From assembly GCA_001953115.1 (NCBI GenBank), contig LSSL01001498.1:1-29694 (forward strand): a stretch of DNA of 29,694 nucleotides, read 5' to 3'. Source of the DNA: Smittium mucronatum. Lineage: Eukaryota > Kickxellomycota > Harpellomycetes > Harpellales > Legeriomycetaceae. The notes under the pieces were generated by a model. The model saw only the letters and a list, made by a program, of their open reading frames with translations, did no database searches and was not told where the DNA came from. This document shows, piece by piece, positions 12,201-23,489 of the stretch; the stretch's first letter is position 1, and every line of letters starts with the position of its first letter. Made by a program: the position numbers and the translations under genes.

Positions 12201-13370
12201 GTTTCTTTTTTTTAGATTTCTCCCGCGAAATATCTTAATTACACGTAACTTCATATTTAAATCAGTAAAAAAAATATTTATATTTCTGCATGAGTATAGA
12301 TCAATACATAAATAGTGTCAAAAAAATTCCCCTATAAGTTTTATTTTTACTATGCAAGCTTTTCTTAAAAAAATTTCTATTTATCTCGCAATATTTTTGA
12401 AAATAATTTCATTTTTACATTATTGTCGCAAATATTTCAGATAAAACCAACAGATTTTTTTTTGAAATAATCCCATTTTTCATATCCATCATAGATTAAA
12501 AGATTTTCTTTTCTATAGTGTTATCGATAACCAAATATTTTTCCGAAGTGGGGGGCTTTTGAAAAAAATTATCTATTTAAAAATAAATTGAGCCAATTTT
12601 TTTGCTCTACGGATCTTCTTATTTATTTTCAATTTCCCTTAAACCTTATCAATATTTTTTAGATATTTTTCTATTAATATTAATTTAAAATGTCATTTTT
12701 TATTTTTTTTGAATTTTTAAAGGTTATATATTAGAAATATCATTTTGAGAAAAAAGATATGGATTATCTGATCTTTTAAATCTTAAAAATAAGTATTAAT
12801 TTGTTTTCATAAAGATAAAAAAATTAAAAATTTTAAAAATAAAGTGTATAATTATAGATAAAAGTATTACATATGAATTAAATTATGGGTTATATGCAAT
12901 ATATATATAATAATGGGTCATTTTTATTTAAATTATACCAAAAAAACCATATCTTAATAAAATTAAAATTCCCTGTATATGAGTAACATTTTTTCGGCTT
13001 TTTTAATATTTTCAATAAATATATTCACAAAAAGTGTTTAAAAAAATTATTTTGACTAATAAATAAAAAAAATTTAAAAAAAAACAAAGGCATTTTTAGC
13101 ACTGATCCAGAGAGATGATATAACTATTCATCTTTTTTTTATACTCCAAACCCCATTAAATTGATTATTTTTGAACACAAAATTTTATTGAAAGACAAAA
13201 AATCTACCAAACTCCTTTTTATTTTGCTTTTTTGGAGTTTTTTTAAAGTTATAGTTGTATTTAAACGATTAATGCTAAAAAAAATCTATTAAAAATATAA
13301 GTAACCCATACCGAATATATTTAATGAAAAGAAATTAGGAAGAAACTGCAAATTTTTAATGTAATTTAGT
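9284..13370. other. A+T-rich gene-less region
   Basis: No recognisable gene or RNA. Long A and T runs and short AT-alternating tracts dominate, for example the near-palindrome around 11218-11245. A small G+C-richer patch near 10690-10795 lies in an open frame (10642-10830, plus) that I cannot assign. Confidence 0.75.
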
Positions 13371-13395
13371 AATTTAGATTCAAAAAATCTAAATT
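13371..13395. repeat. Perfect 10-bp foldback with 5-nt loop
   Basis: AATTTAGATT (13371-13380), loop CAAAA, then AATCTAAATT (13386-13395), an exact inverted copy. In A+T-rich DNA such foldbacks can arise by chance; no function is implied. Confidence 0.55.
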
Positions 13396-14593
13396 TTATC
13401 TAATCCACTAAAGAATTCTTTATTTGAGCAATTATTTTATTAAATCAATCTTAATATAAAAACAAATAACTTAGGTCATTATGTTAGATTTAAGTATACT
13501 ACGAGCCTAAATAGATAAATTTGATTAAATTAAGTTTTAAAATAAATAGTATATTGTTAATTAAAGAGTTGAATAATTTTTTCTTATTTAAACTTAAACT
13601 TCATTACTCTTTTGTACTTCGAAGGTATAGTTTTTTTTTTCAGCTTTTAAAAATAAAATTCAGATTCAAATAAGAAATTTTGTTTAATTATATTAAGTTT
13701 TTCTGTCTGACTCTAAAAAATTGAATCACAAAATGAAGACGTCTTAAAATATGATTACAAAAAATGCAAAATTGCATATAAAGAAAAAAACTACGTAATT
13801 TAAATATCAAATTAAGTTAGTTTTTTATGAATATATATAAACGTCTATAATTATCCAGATATATTTATCAATAAACCAATTTAGGTAGATATTAGATAAT
13901 AGTTATTTTCACAAATCATAATTTTCATTGGGGAATTTAAAAAAATAAATAATATCATTATAGTAGATGTCAAAAAAACATTCATTATATCGAAAGATTA
14001 CAAGAAAGATAAATCTAAGCCATAATTCTGACATAATATGCAGTATATCTTATATAAAAAAAACATTTAGAATAAATAAACAATAAAAAAATATTAAACA
14101 ATTAAACAATCAACAAATAAGGTATTTTTTTCATTAATATATAGTATAAAATTTGTCGAAAAATTTTAAACCTCATAAATAATATTCAAATATTATAGGG
14201 TAAATTGGAGTCCTTATTACTTCTAAAAAGCTAATTTACTTAGAAAAAAATTCGAATTTGTTACAATATAAGCTATAAAAAAATTATTAAACAGTGATTA
14301 TCACTTCATAATTTTAGTTATTTTTGATTTTAACGGAGTTTTAATTCTTGCGGGAATTTTAATTTTCTCTGATAAATCTGGAAATTTCATTTCTGTGTAT
14401 TAAACTAAATCCGAAATTATATCTGAAATAATAATAGATGTTTCAAATCAATATTTATAACCTCAAATCTTCTGCTTCAATAAATCGAGCTACTCGCTAT
14501 TTTGGGCTCTAATATAAAAATGAAAATTTTGGACTCACGTATGCAGAAAAAGTAAAAATTAGCTCAATTTACCTCCGAAAGAGCTGAGAATTT
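13396..14593. other. A+T-rich gene-less region up to the assembly gap
   Basis: No gene recognised. The last 130 bases before the gap are slightly richer in G+C and contain two similar segments (ATTTTGGGCTC near 14502 and ATTTTGGACTC near 14526). They may be the edge of a repeat that the assembler could not cross. Confidence 0.65.
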
Positions 14594-15196
14594 NNNNNNN
14601 NNNNNNNNNNNNNNNNNNNNNNNNNNNNNNNNNNNNNNNNNNNNNNNNNNNNNNNNNNNNNNNNNNNNNNNNNNNNNNNNNNNNNNNNNNNNNNNNNNNN
14701 NNNNNNNNNNNNNNNNNNNNNNNNNNNNNNNNNNNNNNNNNNNNNNNNNNNNNNNNNNNNNNNNNNNNNNNNNNNNNNNNNNNNNNNNNNNNNNNNNNNN
14801 NNNNNNNNNNNNNNNNNNNNNNNNNNNNNNNNNNNNNNNNNNNNNNNNNNNNNNNNNNNNNNNNNNNNNNNNNNNNNNNNNNNNNNNNNNNNNNNNNNNN
14901 NNNNNNNNNNNNNNNNNNNNNNNNNNNNNNNNNNNNNNNNNNNNNNNNNNNNNNNNNNNNNNNNNNNNNNNNNNNNNNNNNNNNNNNNNNNNNNNNNNNN
15001 NNNNNNNNNNNNNNNNNNNNNNNNNNNNNNNNNNNNNNNNNNNNNNNNNNNNNNNNNNNNNNNNNNNNNNNNNNNNNNNNNNNNNNNNNNNNNNNNNNNN
15101 NNNNNNNNNNNNNNNNNNNNNNNNNNNNNNNNNNNNNNNNNNNNNNNNNNNNNNNNNNNNNNNNNNNNNNNNNNNNNNNNNNNNNNNNNNNNNNNN
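14594..15196. other. Assembly gap (603 N)
   Basis: An uninterrupted run of N. Its right edge opens directly into an AT dinucleotide repeat, so the missing sequence probably contains low-complexity or repeated DNA. The true length may differ from the number of N. Confidence 0.99.
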
Positions 15197-15220
15197 ATAT
15201 ATATATATATATATATATAT
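15197..15220. repeat. (AT)n microsatellite at the gap edge
   Basis: Twelve uninterrupted AT units begin immediately after the last N; the array probably extends into the gap. Confidence 0.95.
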
Positions 15221-18200
15221 TATTTAATATTTTTGGATTAATTAAATGGTTTCGATATCTTATATGAGATATCCATTGAATTTTATTTTATCTGATGAAA
15301 TCTAAAAAATTTCATGTCTAAGTTTATTTAAAATCATTAATTACTAATTGAAATTGATATAAAGTATCCAAAATATATGGTACTATTACTTATATTTGTA
15401 TTTAGATTTTTAATATGGAAATTTAAAAAGCATATATTAACTGTAAGGGCTTTTTTAATAATATTTTTTGATTGAAAGATTTAATAATATATTTGACATA
15501 TTTAAAATAAAGTATAATTTTAAAGTCTTAAATTAATAAAAAAATCCATTTGCTCATATTTTATGTTTGAAAATTATTTTTTTTGAGAAAGAAAGATATA
15601 TATTATGAAAAAAGCTCTTCTAAATGCATATACTTAGTATATATTTAATATATTACAGCTTTACAGTTCAAAAGGATTCTTTTCGAAATTTGTAAAATAT
15701 TTGTAGCTTTTAATAATCCCATCGTCTAGAAATATTCTATAATTACTGTATATAATTATTTCAGGCTCAATTTTTTTTAAAAAATTAAAATAAAAACATC
15801 TCATTATCTCAACTTAGAATAAACAGAAAAAAATTGATATAAATTTTGCAAACTATAATTCAACGAAATTTCCTAATATAAACATATCGCATAGAAAATT
15901 TTCAGAATATTAAGAAAAAATATTTTGGTAAGTTTGCAGCAAAATTTGGGCTTTCCAGAATATTTTTCAGAGATATTCCACAAATTCTGGTATATTTCTT
16001 TACAATTTGATATAATAATGACGATTGTGGAATAACTATATAAAATTTACAGCGTTTATGGCAGGATTAGTACCTTTGTGCTATATAGGAATTTTTTTTT
16101 TGGATTATTTGGGTCAGTTTGTTCTTGAAAAATGATTGGCCTCAAATATGGTTTTAGGTGCGATTATAATTATAATTACTTATAATTAAACTGAATTATA
16201 TATTTGTAAAATTTTGTTTTTTTTCAACTTCTGATTTATTAAATGCCCTTATTCCAAATATTTTAATCATAAGATGGAGATTTAAAAATCAATAAATCTT
16301 TAATATAACCCCGAGAAAACTTTACTAAATTACCTAAACAATAATTAAAAGCAAGATTTTACAAGCTCATAGATTAACCCAAGGAAAATTTCATAAAAAA
16401 ATTAAAACGTTTTACTGCTGCTATCAAATTCAGTTTTTGATATAAATTGGATTTATAAATTTTAAAAGTTTAGCCTTCAAAACTTGATTCAGTTATTAAA
16501 ATAAAGATTTTGCTTATTATTTTATTTAATTAAATCCCAAAAAATATATTATAAGTATTTTCACTTCACCATGTTGTATTCTTAATTGATATTGAAAGCT
16601 ATATGAACTCATTTATATTATAAATAAACAATTATCCATTGCCACTGTAAAAGTTATTTATATTTTGGGTTAGATCTAATTAAATTTTGAAGAATTAATT
16701 TCTTGGTTTTAACATTCATAAATCTATTACAATCAATTGATTTTAGTATCAAATAATCGCTTCATATTGCTATTTGTAAATCTATTTTATCCCATAATCA
16801 TGTTTGAAATTATAGTTTAACAATATTATGATTCTTTTATTATAGAATATACCCTGTTAGCTTTCGTTAAATTAATAAACATTTTAATAAAGAGGTTTTT
16901 CTAAATCTCTCTAATTAATTAATTATTCAGTGTCTTTTATGGTTTTTAAAAAAAACTTACTGCTATATAATAAAATAAGCAGAAGATCTCAAATAATCTT
17001 TCATTTAATTAAAATAATCATATAATCGTATAAAAATAGTTCATTAAGTAATTTTATTGAATTAGAAAATTTTAAATAAATTCTGTCCAAAAAACTCAAT
17101 TCTGCATCAATCAATTAAATTTCATATTTCCCTATTGGTTAAAAATTAAATATAATAAGTTTAAAATTAAATACATAAAAATCATTGATAGAGTTTTCAA
17201 TGATAAATTATAAAAACTAAACATATTAAATATCAATAGATATGGATTTTAATTTTTTCAAGATGAAATTGTAATAATCCAGCAATTGAATAAATTTTTA
17301 CCTGTAAAAAATATTTCATTTGATTATGGCCTAATCCGTTAACTTTTTTGAAAATACTTTATTATATGATAAAATAAAATAAATGATTCAATTTTTTTGG
17401 TTTTTATTTTTAGTTTCAGATATCAAATGTGAGGATATTTCTATTTTTAAATTGAATTATTTTATCATATAAAAATCATTTGCTTAACTTTGCTTATTTT
17501 AAGCGATATTATATTATTATGATAAGCAATAAACATTAAACTCAATTTATAAATGTTAATTTTTAGAAAAAGATTGTCTTAAATAAAGTTTATAACTAGT
17601 ATATAGAGAAATTTTAGTTTTAATTTAAACATAATTTTATTAACTTTATTAATTTTTATTTGAAATAGATACGTTTGTATTAAATTTGAAAATATAATTT
17701 CACTTTTATGTTATTTTTCAAGTTATATCCTTAAATTTCAGAAATCCATTGATGAAATCTAAAGTTTTTTCTGTCTTTTGTTAATAATTCTTTTTATAGA
17801 AAATTTAAATTGAAGTGTGTAAAAATTTAACAAAAACTAAATAATTTTAAAATCAGTTTCTTCATCCATCTTGTATCTGCAGTTCTTAAAACTCAATATA
17901 TCCGGAAAGATTTAAGTTTAATAATAGTAGTTATAAAACTTCACCTTACAGATAAAGTATTCGTATTAAATTAATTTGTAAATGTGTATTTTTTTAAATA
18001 TGTATTTGTATTAATGAGAATTTTTCAAGAAAAAAAACTGTTTATCTTAATTTAAAACGCCTATATTCCTAAATTTCTACGAAAAGTCTAATATATCCAA
18101 ATAAAAAAATTAATAAATTAAAAATTTTATAGTTGAATCGTATTTCATTTAAAATCTATTCAATTTTGAATAAAAAATTAAAAATATTATATTATTTTAT

Positions 18201-18300
18201 TAATTTTAATTTTAATATTTTCTATTTACATTAAATTTCTTTCAAATTTTATAAAAAGTTCTAAAAAATAAACCAAAAATATTAAAAAAGTGAAAAAAAA
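15221..18300. other. A+T-rich gene-less region
   Basis: No gene, RNA or clear repeat recognised. Slightly less extreme composition around 15930-16150, with no coding frame that I can defend. Confidence 0.7.
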
Positions 18301-18371
18301 TTTAGAAAAATTTCAAAAAACTCACCTCTGCAGTTCTAGAAGTTCCATATCTTGAGGACATTGGTTCAAGG
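18301..18371 (-). mobile_element. Relic of the LINE 3' tail
   Basis: Aligns without gaps to 29301-29371, the 3'-terminal part of the LINE at the right edge: about 57 of 71 positions agree. In the G+C-bearing 51 bases (18321-18371 against 29321-29371) 41 agree, including CATTGGTTCAAGG exactly. Most substitutions in this copy are C to T or G to A relative to the other. Similarity stops abruptly at 18371, which fits a severely 5'-truncated insertion or the last surviving part of one. Orientation matches the LINE fragments at both window edges. Confidence 0.55.
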
Positions 18372-19114
18372 AAAGACAACATTCTTGGATTTAAATTTAA
18401 TGAACTGATAATTTTAGTAGAGATTAGTGATCATCTAGAATTATATATCTTATTTAATCTGGTAAATATTCTATCCATATTTATTAAATAATTATTCAAT
18501 ATGTTTAATAAATTTGATTTTCTAATCTGGTTGTATCAAATACACATTAACGAAAACGTTCAAAAATCCAATAGAAATCCAAAATAATAATTTAGTTCCA
18601 GATTTTAAAAAAATTGCAATAATAAAAATAATTAAATCTTTTTGTATCGGTTTTTTCCCCTCTATTTAGTTGTAGGTAAAATTATCTTTACATAATCTTA
18701 AACGCGAAATCAATAAGATAATACATATTTATAATAAATTCTTGTTTTTTCACACTTAATTTCAAAATTTATTATTTTATTCAATTTTTGAAACTATTTA
18801 AAAAAAATAATCTATTCTTAATCTGTGACAACTGAATATCTAAATATGCAGATTGGTTGAAAGTAATATTTCTGCAAAATAGATATTTTTTAAATTTAAA
18901 ATGCGCTATTTATATAAAATATATATTACTCTATTTTTTTTCTTGTTACAAGTTTTTTAATCGGTTTCGAATAATAATAAAATGTTTTTAAGGCAAAAAT
19001 AATACCTTTTTTTTTTAAATTAATCATTGAATCAGAAAATTATAATATGAATCGTATTTTATCTATTCGATAAATTATTTAAGCTAGACTTTTAGTGTAT
19101 TCAACGCTTTAACT
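18372..19114. other. A+T-rich gene-less region
   Basis: Nothing recognisable beyond A/T runs. If the LINE relic next to it was once longer, its 5' part would lie here, but no similarity is visible. Confidence 0.65.
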
Positions 19115-19171
19115 AATTGTTCTTTTTTTATTTCTATTTATTGAAATAGAAATCAGATAAAATGAACAATT
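19115..19171. repeat. Long imperfect hairpin in the A+T-rich desert
   Basis: AATTGTTC (19115-19122) pairs with GAACAATT (19164-19171), and ATTTCTATTT (19130-19139) pairs with AAATAGAAAT (19144-19153) around a 4-nt loop ATTG. The intervening T run and AAAA can pair in part. The two perfect stems of 8 and 10 bp in register make one foldback of about 57 nt. Confidence 0.6.
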
Positions 19172-22100
19172 ATAAATATAAATATTTAAAATCTACCGCT
19201 TTATATTTAAATAAAATATAGGATTATAATTAAAAAAACTAATTAATTTAAATATAAATTGAGTTATATTTATATCTCTATATATTTAAAAAATACATTA
19301 ACACTTAATCAAAAAGCTTTAAAACACCCTTATTATTAATATTTTTTTGAAGATTAAAAATTTTTGATAAGAAAACAGAGCTTAGTAAATAACATGTATT
19401 TTTTTAAAAAATTTCAAAAACAAGTAAAATATGATTTATATTGATAAATTTAAGTAAATTGGAATCAATTTGTACTTTTAATTCCCAGTATTTAATAATG
19501 TTTGAAATTAAGTGATGAAAAAAAAATTTATATAATTATTGGAATATTAAATTGAATTCATTAAAAAAACGCGAATTATTAATTTAATTTATTTAATCTC
19601 CTAAAACCAATATAGATAAATGATAACATCAAAATTTTACAAATAAAACTTTTATCTAACACAAATTTTATAATTTAAACTTATTTAAAATGATTTAATG
19701 CCTAAAAATCATATATTTTATGCCACATGTCACAAAATATTTAATTTTAGAAGGTAAAAAATTAAAAATCAAATTGTGATTAATTTCAAAATAAAATAAA
19801 ATTTAAGTGGCTTTAAATTCATTTAAGTGAGATTAATCAACATCACCAAAACTTTAATGTATAAATCATAGTATTTTTACAAAAAAATTTAATTAGGATA
19901 CTGTAAATTGAAATTGATCGAATTATTTCTTTATGAATAATAAAGAGTGATACAATATGGTAATTTTATTTTGGTATAACTGATGCAAAATTCAATATTT
20001 TTCGAAAAAAAATTACAGGAATAATAATTTTTAAATTATAATGGCAGGAAAAAAGAAATCATAAATATATTTCAGGAAAAGAATTAACATGGTTTATTGT
20101 TTGATGAAATGTTTTAATGTATGAAAAATAAGAAAATGATTACAACTAAGCAATATTAATATCGTTTTAATAACTGAAAGAACTATTTTTAGTGGATAAT
20201 CAGTATTAAAATACATGAACAAAAAACAAAAAAAAATTTAAAAAAATTCTTAGCAACGCAAAAAGAAATTCATAAAAATCTGAACCACATAATTAATACT
20301 TATACTTATTCTAATGCTTTCAATTTTGCTAACACGACTAAAGCTACTAATATAGCTTCAAAAGTAATGCCATAGATAATAATCATATTTTAATTTATTT
20401 ATGGAAAATTTTCAATTTTTTCTTCTTCTTTTTACTATACTATATTCCTCTATCACTCATTTATAGTTTTTATTATTTTTCATTTAAATCATGAGATATT
20501 TAACCAAGTAAATTTTTTTGTTTTATTATGACAGTAAGCTGATTATAATTTAATATTATTATATTTATTAGCAACACTTTCCAAATAATAAAATTATTTT
20601 TAAAAAATAGTATTTTATTCAAAGTTTTTTATTGTTGTATTTTTTTTAATAAAAAATTTATAATTAATTTTTGGATAATTTGCACTAAATTAATTAGTAA
20701 ACTTTCATTTAGTATATATTTATTATAATTATAAAAATAATAAAAATCAAAAAAATTATTCGAAATAATTTTATTATATTTCAAACTAGTTTTTTTTTTT
20801 ACCTTTATATTTTTTCCTAATTTTTTGAAATTTTCAATGAGCTTTTTAATGATTAAGTTTAATTTTTTTTTATAAAAAGCCATAAACTTAGAGCATCTTC
20901 TATTATTTAAAAAAATATCACAATAAAAATATTTAACATCACAACTTTTTAAAATTAGATTAATAATTAAAAAAATTATTTAAAATCATTCTTATATAAT
21001 TTAGATCAATTTTTTGATAATCCCTTTAAAAAAGTAGATATTTTATTTAAATATTCTTGACTTCCGTTTCCAAAATTTTACATTTTATTTAAAATCTATT
21101 TTAATCAGTAATTAAGGGGAGTAATATTGGCTTGATATAAAATGATTTTTTTTCATATAATCTATATTCAAATTTTTGTATTTTATAATTCTTGATAATA
21201 ATATATTATTATAATTTATGAATGAATAAACTTTAATAATACTTTTTTTTCCCGGTTTTTATATTTATCTTTAATATTTCTTGAATAGTTCAAGAATATT
21301 TTTTGTGGATGACGAAAAAATATATATCCGTTGAACCAGTTGTCATTTGCGCCGAATTTTTTTTTGATATTTTTTATAATTCGTTCAAAAACTCGGAAAA
21401 ATCAGTTCATTTTTTTAATAAAAGAAGGATAAAAGTCCCAATTTTTTTTTAATTTGGAATAGTTTAAATTATAGCTATATCATAACAAAATTTATTATTA
21501 AATTTTTTTTTGTATCCATCTTTTTATTATATTATCATTATTTGATGTATGAAAAAAGAAGTGTTTTAATTTGAGACCTCTGGATATATTTATATCGAAT
21601 TCGATATTTTATTAGTTTAATCAGATAAAGCTTATACGATATTTAATGATAATTTCAATTTACCAATTTAAATTTTCAGTGTAACCAATGCAAAATAATA
21701 AGGATAAGAATCATTTTGGCTCACTATCTATGTAAATACCAGATAAAATTCTAAATTTAGATATGAAATTCCAGACATATAATCTGAAAATTTCCATTTT
21801 AAAATCAAATGTATAAACTAAATATAAAATATTAGATTTTTAATATATTTTTAAGCTAATATTCCCATTTCATCATTAAATGATGCTAAATTTATTTTTT
21901 CTATTCCAAAATCCGTCTTTAAAACTTCAGAGTTGTAGATCAAATTATATTTTGTTACTCAATCATCTGAGCTTATATTCTTTTTTCTTTTAGGTTTATA
22001 TAGTGAAATTTTGAAATTATATTTTTTATTTACTTATTTTTTGATATTTTTTTAATTAAGCTTTCTTTATGTACAGATTTATATAAATATAATAATACCA

Positions 22101-23030
22101 TTTTAAAGTTTATATGCTTTGTTTTATTGCAGTTTCAATAATTACCGATATTATAAAAATTAACATTATTCCATTTTAAAAATTCAGAAGCTCGATTCGA
22201 AATTAAAAATTCTGATTTCAGAATTTGTTCGTGAAAGGACTGTCGATTTATAGCTTTTCGGATTTTTCAGTATTTATTCTTATTAAATATTTTTGTAAAA
22301 AAAAATTCCAAGGATTCGGAAAACTATTTATCATCTGAAGCTATAAGAAAAAGAATAAAAAATATTTCAAAAAATGTTAAGAATTTCAGATTTTAAAGAA
22401 ATTAATAATGATGCTATTTTGATGAATTAATAGTTCAAGATTTTTTATTTTAATGTTTTTAACTTTTAATTAAATTTTTATCTCTGAAACTGGATAAATA
22501 AATCGGAATTAACCATAAAATTTTTTTAAATTTTTTTATAATTTATTAAATTTCCATGTGCCAGAATTGTAAACTTTTCATCAAAAACAAGACTTTTTTA
22601 TAAATTATTTACTTTTTTTCATTTAAAACATACGTGTTTCTACCCAAATTGATATTTTTTTACTTAATTTGACACATAAATTAAATTTTGATTTTTTTAA
22701 AAAAAATTGATTAGATTTTATTTTTTAACCTATGATTTAATTTCTACAAGATTTCCTAGCTCAAAAATTTATCGAATTCCTATTTTCGAAATATAACGTT
22801 CTATGTTTTTTATTTTTATAAATTAAACAAATAATCAATGTGAGTTGGAGTTAGATATCTTTATTGACCGGAAAATGATCAGCATTTTTTTTCAGAAGGC
22901 TCTGAAAGGGTTAATATATTATTTTTATTCCAAAAGAAATAACTGTTTTTGGGTTTAAATATATTATAGTCCTGTTATTGTGATTTATTTAGTTTTTATT
23001 ATTATTTTTATTCCAAAATATTCAAACTGT
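19172..23030. other. A+T-rich gene-less region, right part of the desert
   Basis: No supported gene. The only longer frame (20629-20883, minus) encodes a Lys/Ile/Asn/Tyr-dominated string that follows from base composition. Composition becomes less extreme after about 22.8 kb, approaching the SNARE gene. Confidence 0.7.
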
Positions 23031-23121
23031 TAGAGTGGAAACTCGGTTTAAATCGATTATTGGATTTATATACATTTAATATTTGTAAGATTGGCCCTAA
23101 ATAAATCGAGTGGCTACAGTA
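23031..23121. mobile_element. Possible decayed pogo-like (Tc1/mariner) miniature element, about 90 bp
   Basis: The left end from 23031 reads TAGAGTGGAAACTCGGTTTA. The reverse complement from 23121 reads TACTGTAGCCACTCGATTTA. They share TA, GT, ACTCG and TTTA in register (15 of 23 positions). A core of the form GTGGAAACTCGGTTTAA is reminiscent of terminal repeats of pogo/Tigger elements. Both ends begin with TA, the target duplicated by that superfamily. No coding content. The similarity is weak enough to be chance. Confidence 0.33.
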
Positions 23122-23489
23122 CTTCCCAAAATTACTATTGGCTATGTCTTTTTAGAGTAAGAATCAATGAGCCAATTATTTGGATAATAAGAGTGTTATT
23201 AATCTAAAAAACATGATATTCTTTTTTTGCATAAACCAATTTAATAGGTTAGAGAACAAAACACGTGAATTATTATAGCAAATAAGTGTCGGTAACTTAG
23301 TTTGACAGATTTCATATTTAGGTCATCAGACTAATAGAATATTCTTTCTTGTAATTTTATAATATTTTTTCAAATCTCGATTTTAAACGTAAAAATAAAT
23401 CACCTTCGAAATCAAGATCCCTACAACGAAAAAGATTTCATTTTTTATTGAATTCTGATAACTAAGAAACTTGAAACAAATATTATTCT
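23122..23489 (+). other. 5' flank of the SNARE gene
   Basis: Non-coding sequence in front of the ATG at 23490. It must hold the promoter and 5' UTR if transcription starts nearby, but no specific promoter element stands out. No other feature seen. Confidence 0.6.

Noticed and set aside
20629..20883. 84-codon minus-strand frame, Lys/Ile/Asn/Tyr-rich
   Set aside because: Amino-acid make-up follows directly from A+T-rich codons; no motif, no splice context, no G+C rise. It resembles mitochondrial-type composition only because of base bias.
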